Shown here: positions 25,486-37,139 of the stretch, one piece after another
Layout: each line of letters opens with the position of its first letter
Position numbering within the stretch: position 1 is the stretch's first letter
Assembly (NCBI GenBank): GCA_001972305.1
Contig: BDDD01002100.1
Span: forward strand, 128,693 to 192,692
Direction: 5' to 3'
From: Cephalotus follicularis
Taxonomy: Eukaryota; Streptophyta; Magnoliopsida; Oxalidales; Cephalotaceae
Length of the DNA stretch: 64,000 nt
The notes under the pieces: model-generated
Seen by the model: the letters and a program-made list of their open reading frames with translations, nothing else
What the model was told of the DNA's origin: nothing
The model's database searches: none
Position numbers and translations under genes: made by a program

Positions 25486-25893
25486 ACAGCCGTCGACGCC
25501 TACCCCATTGGCGTTAACGCCTGGAGCTTTTGAACTGTTTTACTGGAGTTTTATTTGATGTTAGCGTCAACGCGTATCTTTGGCGTTGACGCCTACGACT
25601 TGGGATCTCTTTTTCCCAGGAAAAATGTCAACGTAAATCATACCAGTCATCTCAGTGTCGACGTTTTTGGTTTACGCATCGACGCCTTGACTCAAGGACG
25701 TCAACGTCTAAACCCACCTGTATATAGAAAGGTGATGTGCGTTGATGCCTACGTCAACGCCTAAACCTTCTGGTTTTTAAAAACGCGATGCGCGTCGATG
25801 TCTTCGGCCAAGGGCGTTGACGCTCATCAGCCTATTATTAAAAACGAATGTTAAGCGTCGACGGGTATATCTATAGCGTTGACGCCTAACGCC
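25486..25893. repeat. GTCGACGCC / GCGTTGACGCC motif cluster in E3
   Basis: About 14 copies of words such as CGTCGACGCC, GGCGTTAACGCC and GCGTCAACG occur in 400 bp at irregular spacing. Many are near-palindromic. The same motif class recurs in E2, which has the same terminal pattern. Confidence 0.65.
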
Positions 25894-26610
25894 CTGTTTT
25901 GGAAAATTGATGTTTTAAAACTAGTTTTCAACTTCTTTTCACATTGCCGCTTGACTGGAGCCTCATTTGAGGTATTCAAGCATTTGAAACACAGTTTTTC
26001 ATGGTTTCCAAAGATTGAATTGATAAATTGATAAAGTGATAACTTGAGCCATAGGCGACGACCCAGTGACTTTCTTTGACTGGATAGATGTTCTTTCCTA
26101 TCTCGTTATTTGATTGTCACCATCTATTGGCTATTGATTGATTGATTGATTGAGTCATAAGTGTTATGAGTCTAAGTTTGGAACGTTGGACGCACATTCT
26201 CATTTCTCCATTGGACATCACCACTTATTGGCATTATACTGATAGATTGATTGTATTGTATGGATCCTATAGAGCGACCTTATGACCCGCATCGGCATGT
26301 TAGGCTGTCGACCTTGTCCACCTATTTCGTCGATCGTGTCATTTATTGTATTGACCTGCTGACGAGCAGTAGTATTATTGATTGATGATTGATGCTCCTG
26401 GAGGGTCGTAGCTCCCTGACGGTATAGTAGCTCCCCCATGGTTGTAGCTCATCGATACTGTATTGACCCAGCCGTAGGCTGGAATATCTATCAGTCGGAG
26501 ACCTGATCAGTCCATGACGAGTGTGACACCCCGTGTCACTTTTCCGAGACTGATTTGTAAAACACGTGAGCGTGCAAATTGGTGGATGACATTTTAGAAA
26601 TTACTATTAT

Positions 26611-26784
26611 TAATTTAGTATTATTTTTTAAAATCTATTTGGTCAATAACTAGCAATTTTTTAAAATCCAGTAGTCAAAATTAGCTTCTCGGTATATTAA
26701 AAATATATATTATATATTGTTAATTTCCACTCGCAACTACAAATGTTGAGATGGCCGAGTTGGTCTAAGGCGCCAGATTAAGGT

Positions 26785-26817
<33 letters not shown>

Positions 26818-27957
26818 TCTCAACATAATATTCCTTTTTTTGTACAACAAATGGTTTTTAAATAGGAAATGGAATATGCAATATTATAAAAACAATAAAC
26901 AGTAGAAATCAATCGCAACATGATTATAAATTTGAGACACTATCGTGATATGTAATAAATAAAGAACATGCAGGCAAGCACATGTTATGGGCTTTCACCG
27001 TGTATCTCAGTTTAACCTTTTTTATTTATTTTTGAATAATATTATGCACAGTAACTAAAAATAGTAATCGATAATTATTAACATTATGACATACTACAAT
27101 TTTTTTAATTCAATTTAATGTGATTTTTTATAATTTTACTCATTTTGTTATGACATTATCTTTATTGTCCATAACATTACTCTGTTTTTTTTATGAGCAA
27201 ATCAAGAATTTAGACAGTAAAATATGATTAATATAAAGTGGATCTTTAAAAAAAGAATAAGTTATTTTTAACATGAAAATAAAAAAGTACTAGCCAAACA
27301 GGTTTTAAAAAATAGAATCTATAGATTGAAGTTGGACACAGGCTCGATGGAAGATGGAATCACAAAGGATCACTGGAATTAAAAATGGTTATGTGATAAG
27401 AGTCAGGATAAGTTGTCTGATAGCAACCAAAATTTGAGATTAGTTATGTAATAATGTATTTAGACTAGTTATTATATAGACCAAGATAGAATAAGAGAAT
27501 AAATGAAATATCAGAATATATCACAATGCAAATCCTTATTTATAGAGGGAGTGTATCCCTTCATGAAAAAACATTTTTACATAAAGGTTGTATCCATTTA
27601 TTAAAGGCCTCCATTACAAGAAGTTTTGACATTTTGCAATGAATTTTTTTTATGACTAATAACTACCTTATTGCACAATATTGCTAAAAAAAAACCTTTA
27701 GCAACAAAAACATAACGTTGTTACGAAAATTTTTAACTTTTTACAACCAAAAAAGCTTTTGTAACTGATAAATATTTTTAGTAACAAAATGTTTAGCAAC
27801 GAATAGAAAATGTGATACTAAAAATCAAAGTCTTTGTAACAAAATAAATAATGATAACTAATGATTATTTGTAACAATGACTACTTTTGGGAACGAAGTA
27901 AAAGTGGATATTGAACACTATTTTTAGCAATAGAATTTAGCAACAACTTCAAAACGT
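26611..27957. repeat. Captured host segment C1, left part (contains tRNA-Leu)
   Basis: Near-identical to 41778-43103 downstream of E3, beginning AATTTAGTATTATTTT and ending AACTTCAAAAYGT. It lies inside the E3 LTR, so this is a copy of flanking host DNA placed within the transposon. The right part of the same copy is 39098-39242. Its right-hand half is rich in TTTAGCAAC and GTAACAAAAT words, resembling CACTA subterminal repeats. Confidence 0.85.
26745..26825 (+). tRNA. tRNA-Leu (anticodon AAG), copy 1
   Basis: A full cloverleaf is visible. The acceptor stem pairs GTTGAGA with TCTCAAC, followed by discriminator A. The A-box region is TGGCCGAGTTGG. The anticodon stem CCAGA/TCTGG encloses loop TTAAGGT with anticodon AAG. 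A long variable arm, as class II leucine tRNAs have, is followed by the T arm GTGGG-TTCAAAT-CCCAC. There is no intron and no encoded CCA. A T run just downstream (26835-26841) can end polymerase III transcription, and CAA motifs lie upstream. Confidence 0.95.
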
Positions 27958-28137
27958 CACTACAGGAAAAGGGGGCAACGGCGAGGGCACTTCCCCTCGC
28001 CATCCCCTCGCCATTGAGTCAACGGCGAGGGCATGGCGAGGGGAGCACACCCTCGCCGATTTACTCCTCGCCATCAAGTACGGCGAGGGTACGGCGAGGG
28101 GACGGCGAGGGCGGAGTCCCCTCGGCGTTTACTGCCC
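27958..28137. mobile_element. CACTA (En/Spm-type) transposon end fragment
   Basis: Starts CACTACAGGAAAAGG, the conserved terminal motif of plant CACTA elements. It continues with about ten copies of GGCGAGGG or its complement CCCTCGCC in both orientations, which fits a subterminal repeat region. It runs directly into truncated gypsy LTR sequence at 28138, and no matching right end is present. The composition is far more GC-rich than its flanks. Confidence 0.75.
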
Positions 28138-28906
28138 ATGAGATAAAGCTCTCTTGAATGTAAAAATTGCTGACCTCTGTTCAGTATGTTGAACTTGTAT
28201 TTATAGTTGGATTTTGTAACTGATTGAGCATGAAATTCGGAGTTGATAGCTGTCCCCTAAGGAAATTCAGAGGATCTCGAGATTTCACTTATCTCCACCT
28301 GAATTATCTCTTCTTTCCTTATTGATTGCTATCCTTATATCCTCATTAATTATCTCGTTTCCTTTGTTGTAGTTGATTAGGATTCTATCTCCTTGTTTGG
28401 ATAAGTGTAGATCCCATGAGATCTGTTGAAAGTACTGATTATAACATTGCAGTCGAGGTCATGGTCTTCATTAGTCCGAGGACCAAGGTAATTTGGATAC
28501 GTCCGAGGAGGAGCTTGATAGTTTATGTATAGTGAGTGTCTGCTGTTCCATGTCTGGTAGGTTCTCTGAGCTGAGGGAGTCCTCGGCCCTTACACCTTGA
28601 ATGTAGTCTTCTTCAATAGATTTGCTCTTGGAATGGATGACCTATTGTGTGGCCGAGGGTGTCCTCGGCAGAGCTGCTCCAAAAGGTGTCCTCGGATCTG
28701 GTGTCGAGGAGGATAATGTTTGGACTGGAATCCCTGGGTGTGTCCTCGGCACTTATACCGAGGAAAAATCCTCCTTATATCACTATTCTGTTGGCCAACA
28801 GGCTTCCTCTGCCTTTAATTCATGAATCCTTGTCACTTTGGACATCTGGCAGCACTTTCATGAGGACACGTGTTGCCTTTGATTTAACTTAATTTTTCCC
28901 ACATCA
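28138..28906 (-). repeat. G1 3' LTR, truncated
   Basis: Matches 38330-39097 closely. Its element-side start (reverse complement TGATGTGGG at 28906) is intact, but the distal end including TGTTGATAC is lost at the CACTA junction. Next to it, 28907-28920 reads on the minus strand as a purine-rich CCAAGGGGGCATA tract, a plausible polypurine primer. Confidence 0.85.
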
Positions 28907-29312
28907 TATGCCCCCTTGGTCCTTGTTCTCTGACCATGGTCAGAGGAGAAGGAGCAGAGTTGAGAGCCATGGCCCAGGCAATACACCTTTTCGAAGCTTG
29001 CTATTAATCCTCTTCCCATGAACCAGCCGAGAACAAAGACTTGTATTATTATTATTTTTTTTTCTTTGAAGAATGTTGAATGTGTCTTGGTAGAGGATCA
29101 AAACTGCCCCCTTGTCTTCTCATGTCCCATCTATTGGTCCTCGTGCTATGAACCCACATCATTGCACTTAAGTAACGTATTAAGCACTCTTAACACATGG
29201 CACAAGCAGAGCGTTTCCCGCCTCTGCCGCTTCGTTTCCCGAGCTTGGAATGTCGGTTGGGTTCTCAGCCATTGGATCTCCTACTAGGCGGAGGGCCAGG
29301 ATCAGATCCAGG
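28907..29312. other. G1 internal DNA between 3' LTR and antisense gene promoter
   Basis: No coding content on the element strand. It probably includes the upstream promoter region of the plus-strand antisense gene. Matching DNA lies in G2 at 49099-49430. Confidence 0.5.
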
Positions 29313-29313
29313 G

Positions 29314-29323
29314 TCTATAAAAG
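29314..29323 (+). promoter_or_regulatory. TATA box of the G1 antisense gene
   Basis: TCTATAAAAG lies 235 bp upstream of the antisense gene ATG. A leader intron (29460 GTAAGT to 29548 AG) follows it, so the expected transcription start is near 29345-29350. Confidence 0.55.
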
Positions 29324-29548
29324 AAACCCTAAATCACTAAGTCACTCTTTTACGCTTTCTTGCTTTCTTGCCAATACCAGAGAATCTGCAACTTCTAGTT
29401 TCCCTTGTGCTTTAAACCTCAAATCTTCGTCTTCAACCCACATTCATCCAGGTTTCTGAGTAAGTTTTCAGTCCCTTTACTGTTCTAAAACTGGTTCTTG
29501 TGTTTCCTCCTTTTTCTTTCTTCATCTCCTTCATTTATCTTCGCTTAG

Positions 29549-31945
29549 ATGGCTAGAACCAAACGCACTGCTAGGGTTTCTCCTCCCTAGGAGGTTGAAC
29601 CCTTGGCTATGGTGATCCCTTATGCTGAGGGTCCCCATGCTGAGAGTCCCCTACCATCAGAGGGTAGCTTGGGGGCTGCTGTGGGCGAACCTGTCATTCC
29701 CAATACTGAGGCTGACTCCTCTGCCCCTGATGGCTTTGGTGTCAGTGCTCTCTCGCAAGAGGATGTGGTTGAACTAACCACTAAGTTCAATTTCACCTCT
29801 GGGTTGAGATTCTGTCTCCCCAAGGATCCTCGGACTGTCACCAAGAGTAAAAAGGGCCTCTTCGTTGTCTTCGAGGGGGCTCTTACTCATGGTCTGAGGA
29901 TCCCTATTCCTTCCTTTGCCTTGTCTGTCTTGGAAGCATTCAAGGTCCACCCTTCTCTTCTTCAACCACAATCGTGGAGTTTCATAATAGGTTTTCTTGT
30001 TAGATGTCAAGAGTCCGAGGTGACCGCCACAGTGGGATTGTTCAAACAGTTCCATGTCATCTCGTCCTCGCCAGGGAAGCGTGGCTACATCTTTAAGTCA
30101 CGTCCTGGCATTGCCAAAATTCTTACCAAACCAACCCAATCCATCAAACACTGGAGGACGAAGTACTTCCTCATCAAAAACTTTGAGGGGTTCACCTCCC
30201 CCGTGTGGTGTGACTCCTTGGGCACCACTCGTCTTAATAGGAGGCCTACTTTGACCGCGGCCGAGGACCTGGACCTCAATAAACTCATCCATTTGGTGTC
30301 CGAGGAGGTGAACTCCGTCATTGTCGAGGAGCGTCTGCTCCGGGCTGGACTAAGTGTGGTCCCAAGCCAAAGGTCACACTCGGCCGAGGTCGAGGAAGCC
30401 TCAGGGGACGAAGGGTCCCATGCCCAATCCATGCCCCAAGAGATGGGGGAAAACTGTATAAAGCTTTCATCTCCTCCATCTTCTCATCTTCATAATTATA
30501 ATCTTGTAATTGAATTTTAAGCTCCTAACTTTATTGATCTCTGCTTGCACAGCTATGTCTTCTCGGCGAGGGTTCAACACTTTGTTCTCTGCATGCAAGG
30601 GCTCTAAGTCCTCCTCTGACGCTGCAGCAGAAAAACAAAAGGCTGCCAAGGCAGATGCCAGACTGAAGGCTGCCGTGGAAGCGGCCAGACGAAAGGTAGC
30701 CGAGGAGGCAGCTAAGAAAAAGGCTGCAGAGGGGGCCAAACAAAGGGCCAAGGATGCCTTGGTTGGGGCTAAACAACTGAAGAAGACAGGGGTTACTTCC
30801 AAAGGGAAGGGCTCCAAGCGCCCAGTCAGTGGGCGTACCTCTGACGGTCCTCCAAGCAAAAGGGGAAGACTTATCACTAAGTCCGAGCTAGACTCCATCC
30901 TCGGACGAACTGAAGACGTCCCCATCATCCTGCCCCCCTCTAGGGACGTGGAGAGGATGATCAAATAGCTAGAGGGAGTTGGGATGGGCTCCTCTAGCTT
31001 AAATACTCAAGGGTTGCATTTTGCCCTTAGCTCGCTCTGTCTCTTCCCGGATGAGCTGAAGGAGAAGGAGGAATGGTCCAGCAAGGACCTTGTACAGAAT
31101 TGCCTTCGAAGCCAATTTGAGGTAAACGAACCTCCTCTGACCGTGTGTTTCATACTTGCACTTTTTCTGTTCTAACTTTCTTTTTCTCTGCAGGCTTTGA
31201 ATAACAACCACCTCTTGGTTGAGAATTACTCAATCATTTTGGAGAGGAACGACAAGCTGAGGTTGGAGGTGATGGAGGAGAAGGAGACTTCTCGGATTGC
31301 CAAGGCTCAACTGGAGGAGGTCCTCAAGGCTCAAGAGGCTACTGTTGAGGAGAGGAACAGGGCCGTCCTGGAGAAGGACTAAGCCCCAAAAGAGCTTGCT
31401 AAAGCTCAATATCTGTTCAAGTCCCTGCAGAAGCAAAATGAGGAGACCTTGAGGAGGTACGAGGAGGCCATGAAGAGGCGTGAGGAGGAAAAAGCCCAGG
31501 CCGTGAAGGATGCCCTTGATGAGTTTAGGTCCTCGGATGAATTCCTTAGCTTGATGGAAGCCTCCGTAGAGGACTTCAAGGCTTCTGATGCCTTTGGCGA
31601 GGAGATCGTCAAGGAATCTGCTGAGAACTATCGCCGAGGGTTCTACACTTGCAAGAATTGGGTCCAGGCTTTGCACCCAGAGGTTCCCCTGGACGAGGTC
31701 GCCTTTTGCTCGGCTGCCCAGGCCTTCGATTTTTATCCAGCGGATACGAGGCTGAGGAAGAGAGAGCCGAGGAGGCCTTGGCAAGGAACACTGGGCAAGA
31801 AGTTGGAGAAGAGGAAACTGAGATCCTACCTGCCTCTGATGATCCTGCTGCAGACCTTGCCACTCCTCAACCTCCTTTAGCTAACCCTTTCATTCCTCCC
31901 CCTCCTCAGGATGCTACTTCCTCTGACCCACCAGTCTTAACTTAG
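29549..31945 (+). pseudogene. Antisense spliced gene of gypsy element G1 (putative gypsy-type transposon family), broken
   Basis: Lies between integrase and the 3' LTR but on the opposite strand to gag-pol. Inferred exons are 29549-30455, 30553-31121 and 31194-31945, with a leader intron ending at the ATG. The first intron is in phase 1. The N-terminal ~230 residues (KGLFVVFEGALTHGLR, QPQSWSFIIGFLV) resemble the plant family annotated as putative gypsy-type transposon, by memory PF04195. An Ala/Lys/Glu-rich segment and a long coiled coil follow, then a conserved YRRGFYTCKNW block. G2 has the same exon plan. Breaks: stop at codon 14 (29588-29590), stops at 30966-30968 and 31379-31381, and a frameshift near 31745. 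Its function is unknown; it is not a host transcription factor. Confidence 0.7.
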
Positions 31946-33435
31946 CTTTTTCCTTTCTTGTAATGAACTTTTCTCTTCCAGTACTTGTAATTTTTCATAT
32001 ATAAATGAAAAGAAATTTTTGCATCTTCTGATGTCTTTACTTTTTTTTACATTGTGGACTTGTGTTTACATTTAGTATGCATGCTTATAACCCCCTTGGG
32101 GATTTTATCACTTGGGACCTCTGACTTCTCGTAGAAGCAGGAACTCCTCCAAAATAATTCTAAGTAACTTAAAAATACCAACAGCGAACCTCTGGTAATC
32201 TCTTCCAAGCATTAATAAAAGCACTTTCTTCGTTCTCTAACCTTGATTTAAACTCTTGTTGTAGTGGCTATCCTCTGCGTTCTAATACTTGTTAATAATT
32301 CCCTTAGGAATTTTGTCTTCATAGTAACCTCTAACTTCCCAAGCAACTGAACACTTGACACCCAAAGAACTTAACACAAATATAAGTAAAAGAAGCTCTA
32401 ACTTCTCAGACTTCATCTTCAATCGGTCTCTTATATACTTTAACTTTGAAAACATATATATATTGATGATTCCCTTAGGAATTTTATTCATGTTGTGACC
32501 TCGAATTCCTCGCATAAATAAGCAACTAACTCCCAAAAAGGCTTAAATAACTTGGCAAAAGCACAAATGAAAAATGGGCCTTGCCTTCTCGAACTTTATC
32601 TTTAATTAGTTCCTTAGAACTTTTAACTTTGTTCGAATCACTAAGCTTTGGTGGGCGAGGTCACACAAGCTTGATAGTCCCCGTAGGACCTTTCGCTCTT
32701 AAGAGCGCTTCAGTTTGACATTAACTGAGTCTTCAAAATCTTTATACTCGTAATTTGAGTTCTTGGTCTGCTCGGACAAGTTCTCATGGGTTTGCCGAGG
32801 AGAGTATCGTCTGACCTAGGATATTCTAGGACAGGTCGGCTGAGCTTTCAGTCCACTTAGAGACACTTGTATTAAAGTGCTCAATCCGATGAGCTTGATC
32901 GTTGCGAGTTCCCATGGATTCGCCTTTCAAGTCACGATTTTAAGTCTGGTTGGACAAGTTCCCATGGTATTGTCAACCAATTCTTGATCCCTTGGGAGTC
33001 TTGTTGCTTCCTTGAAAGTCTTTGTTGATAAATATAGGTGCTCCTCGGAAGGAGTCTTTTGCATGCTCCTCGGAAGGAGGCTTTTGTATGCTCCTCGGAA
33101 GGAGGCTTTTGTTTGCTCCTCGGAAGGAGGCTTTTGTTTGTGCATCCTTGGGTGCTCTTGAACGCCTGTTTGGCTGGTCTGCGTGAGACCTCGGCTTGTG
33201 TTGATTTTCTTTCTTGAGAACTAGCCTCCGTAAGGCTTAGAAAACCTCGGATCTACAAGTGCCCCCTTGAGGGCATGGTCCGAGATGCTTATCTTAAGAC
33301 TGAGGGAGTTGATCGGCGGCTGTTCAGAGGTTTGAGGACATGAACATTGGACCTCCGGTCCCTTGCAAACTTGGAACTAGGATGTTGAACACAAATCTTG
33401 AAAAATTTCAAACTTTCATTGAAAATTTCTTACAA
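31946..33435. other. G1 noncoding region between antisense gene and integrase
   Basis: Contains several CCCTTAGGAATTTT words spaced 100-250 bp (32090-32500) and a 25-bp minisatellite. No domain-bearing frame on either strand. Part of it recurs in the fragment at 61480-61730. Confidence 0.5.
33037..33137. repeat. 25-bp minisatellite, four units
   Basis: Four tandem copies of a 25-bp unit with core TGCTCCTCGGAAGGAGGCTT. The core is itself a short hairpin (CTCC...GGAG). Two diverged units recur at 61555-61600. Confidence 0.85.
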
Positions 33436-34312
33436 TTATCGGTAGTACTTTCTCAGATGCTCGGCATTCCAAGCTCTGGCAATCTCCCTACCCCCCAAAG
33501 TTTCAAGCTTGAATGTTCCTGGGCGGAGGACCCTCTTGATCTTGTACGGGCCTTCCCAGGCAGGGGCTAGCTTTCCTCTGGTACCAGTAGGATCTGCAAC
33601 TGCTGAGTTGCGTAGGACCAGATCTCCTTGTCTTAACGGTCTTGGGCTCACTCTCTTGTTGTAGTAGCGACTTACCCTCTCCTGGTAGGCTGCAACTCTG
33701 ATTGCAGCTTTATCTCTGAGCTCTCCTACAAGGTCGAGGATGCATCTCAGCCCTTCTTCATTGTTGTCTTCAGTGAAGTGTACGACTCTTGGTGATTGCA
33801 TTCCAACCTCCACTGGTATCATAGCCTCGGCTCCGAAGCATAAACTGTAGGGTGATTCTCCTGTTGTAGTCCAAGGAGTGGTTCTATATGCCAATAATAC
33901 ACTTGGTAGCTCCTCGGTCCACCTTGCTTTGCTGTCTTCTAGCCGCTTTTTCAAGCCCGAGATGATTTCTCTGTTGATCACCTCGGCTTGACCGTTACTT
34001 TGGGGATAGGCTACTGAGGCTAGCCTATGTTCTATCCTCCATTCTCTGCAAAAGTCCCTGAAAGCTTGGCAGTCGAATTGCTTACCATTATCTGTGATAA
34101 TGGTCCTCGGAACTCCGAATCTGCAGATGATTGACTTCCACACGAAACTCTCTGTGTTCTTCTCTGTAATTGTGGCCAAGGGTTATGCCTCTACCCACTT
34201 AGTGAAGTAATCCACTGCTAAAATGAGAAACTTCCTCTGGCCCGTAGCCATTGGTAGTGGTCCGACGAAGTCCATTCCCCATTGTGCGAAGGGCCAGGGG
34301 GCCGTTATTGAT
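33436..34312 (-). pseudogene. G1 integrase, catalytic core and C terminus only
   Basis: The core has first-Asp motifs MDFVGP and VDYFTKWVEA near 34270-34190, TDNGKQF for the second Asp, and INREIISGLKKRL around the catalytic Glu. It ends in RKYYR after a GPYKIKRV/GTFKLETLGG C-terminal domain. An in-frame stop near 34184 splits it just after the first Asp. The N-terminal HHCC zinc-binding domain is gone, removed with the upstream deletion at about 34313-34325. A functional integrase cannot be made from this copy. Confidence 0.85.
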
Positions 34313-34313
34313 G

Positions 34314-37139
34314 TCAGAGGTTAGGCTTGGCAAGAACTTGTTTGAGTGGTTTGTCAGTCAGAACCTTGATTGTATGGGCTTGAAAATATGGCCTCAATTT
34401 TCTGACCGAGTTGATCAAAGCATAGGCGAACTTCTCCACCTCTGGGTACCTTCCTTCAGCATCATTCAAGGCCTTGCTTACATAATACACTGGCCTTTGA
34501 ACTTTGTCCTCTTCTCGGACTAACACTGCACTCACTGCGCCCGAAGTGGCTGTAAGGTACAAATACAAGTCTTCTCCATCCTTAGGCTTTGAGATCAGAG
34601 GAGGAGAAGCCAAATACTCCTTCAACTTATCAAAGGCTGCTTGGCAGTCGTCGGACCATGAAAATCCCTTGGGATCTCGAAGTATCTTGAAGAAAGGAAG
34701 ACACTTCTCAGCTGACTTGGACACAAACCTGCTCAAGGCTGCAATCTTGCCATTCAATCTCTGCACATCCCTGATGGTTTGAGGTGGCCTCATACCTTGA
34801 ATTGCCAAGATCTTCTCTGGATTGGCTTCTATTCCTCTGCTAGAAACCATGAATCCGAGGAACTTGCCCGAGGTGACCCCAAATGTACATTTGGACGGAT
34901 TGAGCTTCATATTGTACCTCCTCAACACCTCAAACGTTTCCTCCAAGTCTTTTACATGGGGGCTCCTGGCCGGGGTCTTGACGAACATGTCGTCTATGTA
35001 CACCTCCATGTTCTTCCCAATCTGAGGTTCAAAGATTTTATTGACCAGGCGCTGGTAAGTTGCCCCTGCATTCTTCAAGCCAAAGGGCATGACTTTATAG
35101 CAATACATTCCTCGGTCTGTTATGAATGCTGTCTTCTCCTCGTCAGGCTCATGCATGGGGATTTGATTGTATCCCGAGTAAGCATCCAAGAAGCTTAATA
35201 ATCTATAGCCCGAGGTTGCATCCACCAGTTGATCTATCTTCGGGAGAGGGAAGTTATCCTTTGGGCAGGCTTTGTTGAGGTCTGTGAAGTCTATGCACAT
35301 CCTCCATTTCCCATTGGCCTTTTTGACTAACACAGGATTCGCTATCCAGTCCCAGTAATGCACTTCTCGGATAAAACCTGCCTGCAACAGCTTGCTCACC
35401 TCCTCGGTTATTGCTTGCTGCCTCTCAGGGGCAAAGCTCCTCTTCTTTTGCCTGATTGGAGGTCTGGTTGGATCCACACTTAGGTTGTGGACCATTACCT
35501 CTGGATTGATGCCAGGAACCTCCTTTGCTGACCATGCAAAAACATCTCTATTATCTCGGAGGAATGTTATTAACTCCTCCTTCTCCACCTCTTCAAGTTG
35601 TGATCCAACTTGAAGTACTCTCTCTGTGTTGCCCTCCTCCACGGGCACTTGAAGAACATCTTCGACTGGTTGTGGGCGCTCTGGTTCTATATCACCTATG
35701 AGCTCCACATTTGTTATGGAAAGGACCTTACCCTTCCCCTTGTCCGAGATGGCAGTTTTGTAACATCTCCTTGCCATATCTTGATCTCCTCTAACCTTCC
35801 CCACGCCAAACCTTGTGGGGAACTTCACTAGCAAGTGTCTCGTAGACACTATGGCCTCCAAAAAATTCAATCCTGGTCGCCCCACTATAGCATTGTAAGG
35901 GCTTGGGGTGTCTACCATCAGGAACGTCATCTCTACCTGAGTCTGACGTGGGGCCATTCCTGCGACCACGGACAGGTTGATAGATCCTAGAGGATGGATC
36001 GTCTCACCTGTAAATCCAACCAGTGGGGTCTTGACAGGCTTTAGCTGGTCGACCGGTATCCTTAACTGATCAAAGGCATGCTTATACAGGATGTCGACCG
36101 AGGTGCCACTATCTATAAGAATCCTCTTCATGGTAAAGAGTTCCACCAGAAGAGTCACCACCACTGGATCATCATGAGGAAGACGTACTCCCTCATAGTC
36201 CGTATCCGAGAAGGATATCACCTCCTCTTCTCTACCAGTTCTGAGCCTTTTACTGTGAGGGACTTGTTGCACAGCAAAGGGCTGTCTCCCATAGGCTTTC
36301 CTTGCATTTGAGGTGTCACCCCCTGATGCGACCCCTCCAGAGATGGTGTGAATGATACCTCTGGGTTGTTGCTGTTGCTCCTCCTGCTTCTGAGGAGCCT
36401 CTTCTCTTCTCTGCTCTCTCCTTCCCTGTGGAGCATCTCTGTCAACATACTTGCGCAAATTTCCCTTTCTAATCAGATCCTCAATCTGATTTTTTAACTG
36501 CCTGCACTCCTCTGTATCGTGGCCATGATCACGATGGTACCGGCAGTACTTCTCCACACTTCTGTTCTCTGCCGGGGCCCTCATCTTCTCGAGCAATTGA
36601 AAAGGGACCTTATCTTGCTCCACTGCAAGTATTTTAGTACGTGTGTCCAGGAGGGGGGCAAAAGTATTGTAAGATGGTATTGGTGCTCCACCCCTGGATG
36701 TACCCTCTCGTCTAGAAAGCTTATGCCTGAGGTCTCCCTTGGACAGGTCTGACCTCTCCTTCCTCTTCTCTCTTCTCTCGGGAGCGTTTCGTGACTGCTC
36801 CCTTCTCTCCTCCTGTTGTCCAGTCCAGGGTGCCTTTTGTTTCCTGGCCAACATCTCTTCCTCGGCATTGACATATCTCTCGGCTCTTTTCAACAATTCC
36901 TCCATGTCCTTGGCCGGCTTCTTCAGTAGAGAGAACGTGAATTTCGAGTTGCTCCTCAACCCATTATTCAAGGCTGCCAAAGCAAAAGACGGCTCCAGGT
37001 CCTTCACTGTAAGAGATTCCTTGTTGAACTTAGTGAGGTAATCTCTCAATGTCTCCTCCTTACCCTGCACCACGTTGATGAGGTGGGTAGAGTTCCTCCT
37101 CTGAGTAGTGCTGTTGAGGAACTTAGTTACAAACAGTTC
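34314..37139 (-). pseudogene. G1 gag 3' part, protease, reverse transcriptase and RNase H
   Basis: A single open frame of 919 codons covers 34314-37073, with the gag join at about 37139. In order: the gag C-terminal half; a CX2H-X3-GHDTEEC zinc-knuckle variant near 36510-36550; protease with LIDSG near 36100; RT with FPLPKIDQLVDA, SGYNQIPM, MPFGLKNAGATYQ and YIDDMFVK (about 34990-35010); and a connection/RNase H domain with VSKALNDAEGRYPEVEK. It stops at LAKPNL where a deletion of about 1 kb relative to G2 removes the second RNase H and the integrase zinc finger. The RT itself looks intact. Confidence 0.9.

Noticed and set aside
26521-26610. GTGTGACACCCCGTGTCAC as a certain start of a fourth LTR
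   Set aside because: The motif fits an LTR end, but no partner end or target duplication could be found before the C1 border, so it is only mentioned under E3.
29549-31945. Plus-strand coiled-coil gene as a possible host gene captured by the element
   Set aside because: The same gene with the same introns lies in the same place in G2, so it belongs to the element family. Nothing in it matches a host family I recognise.
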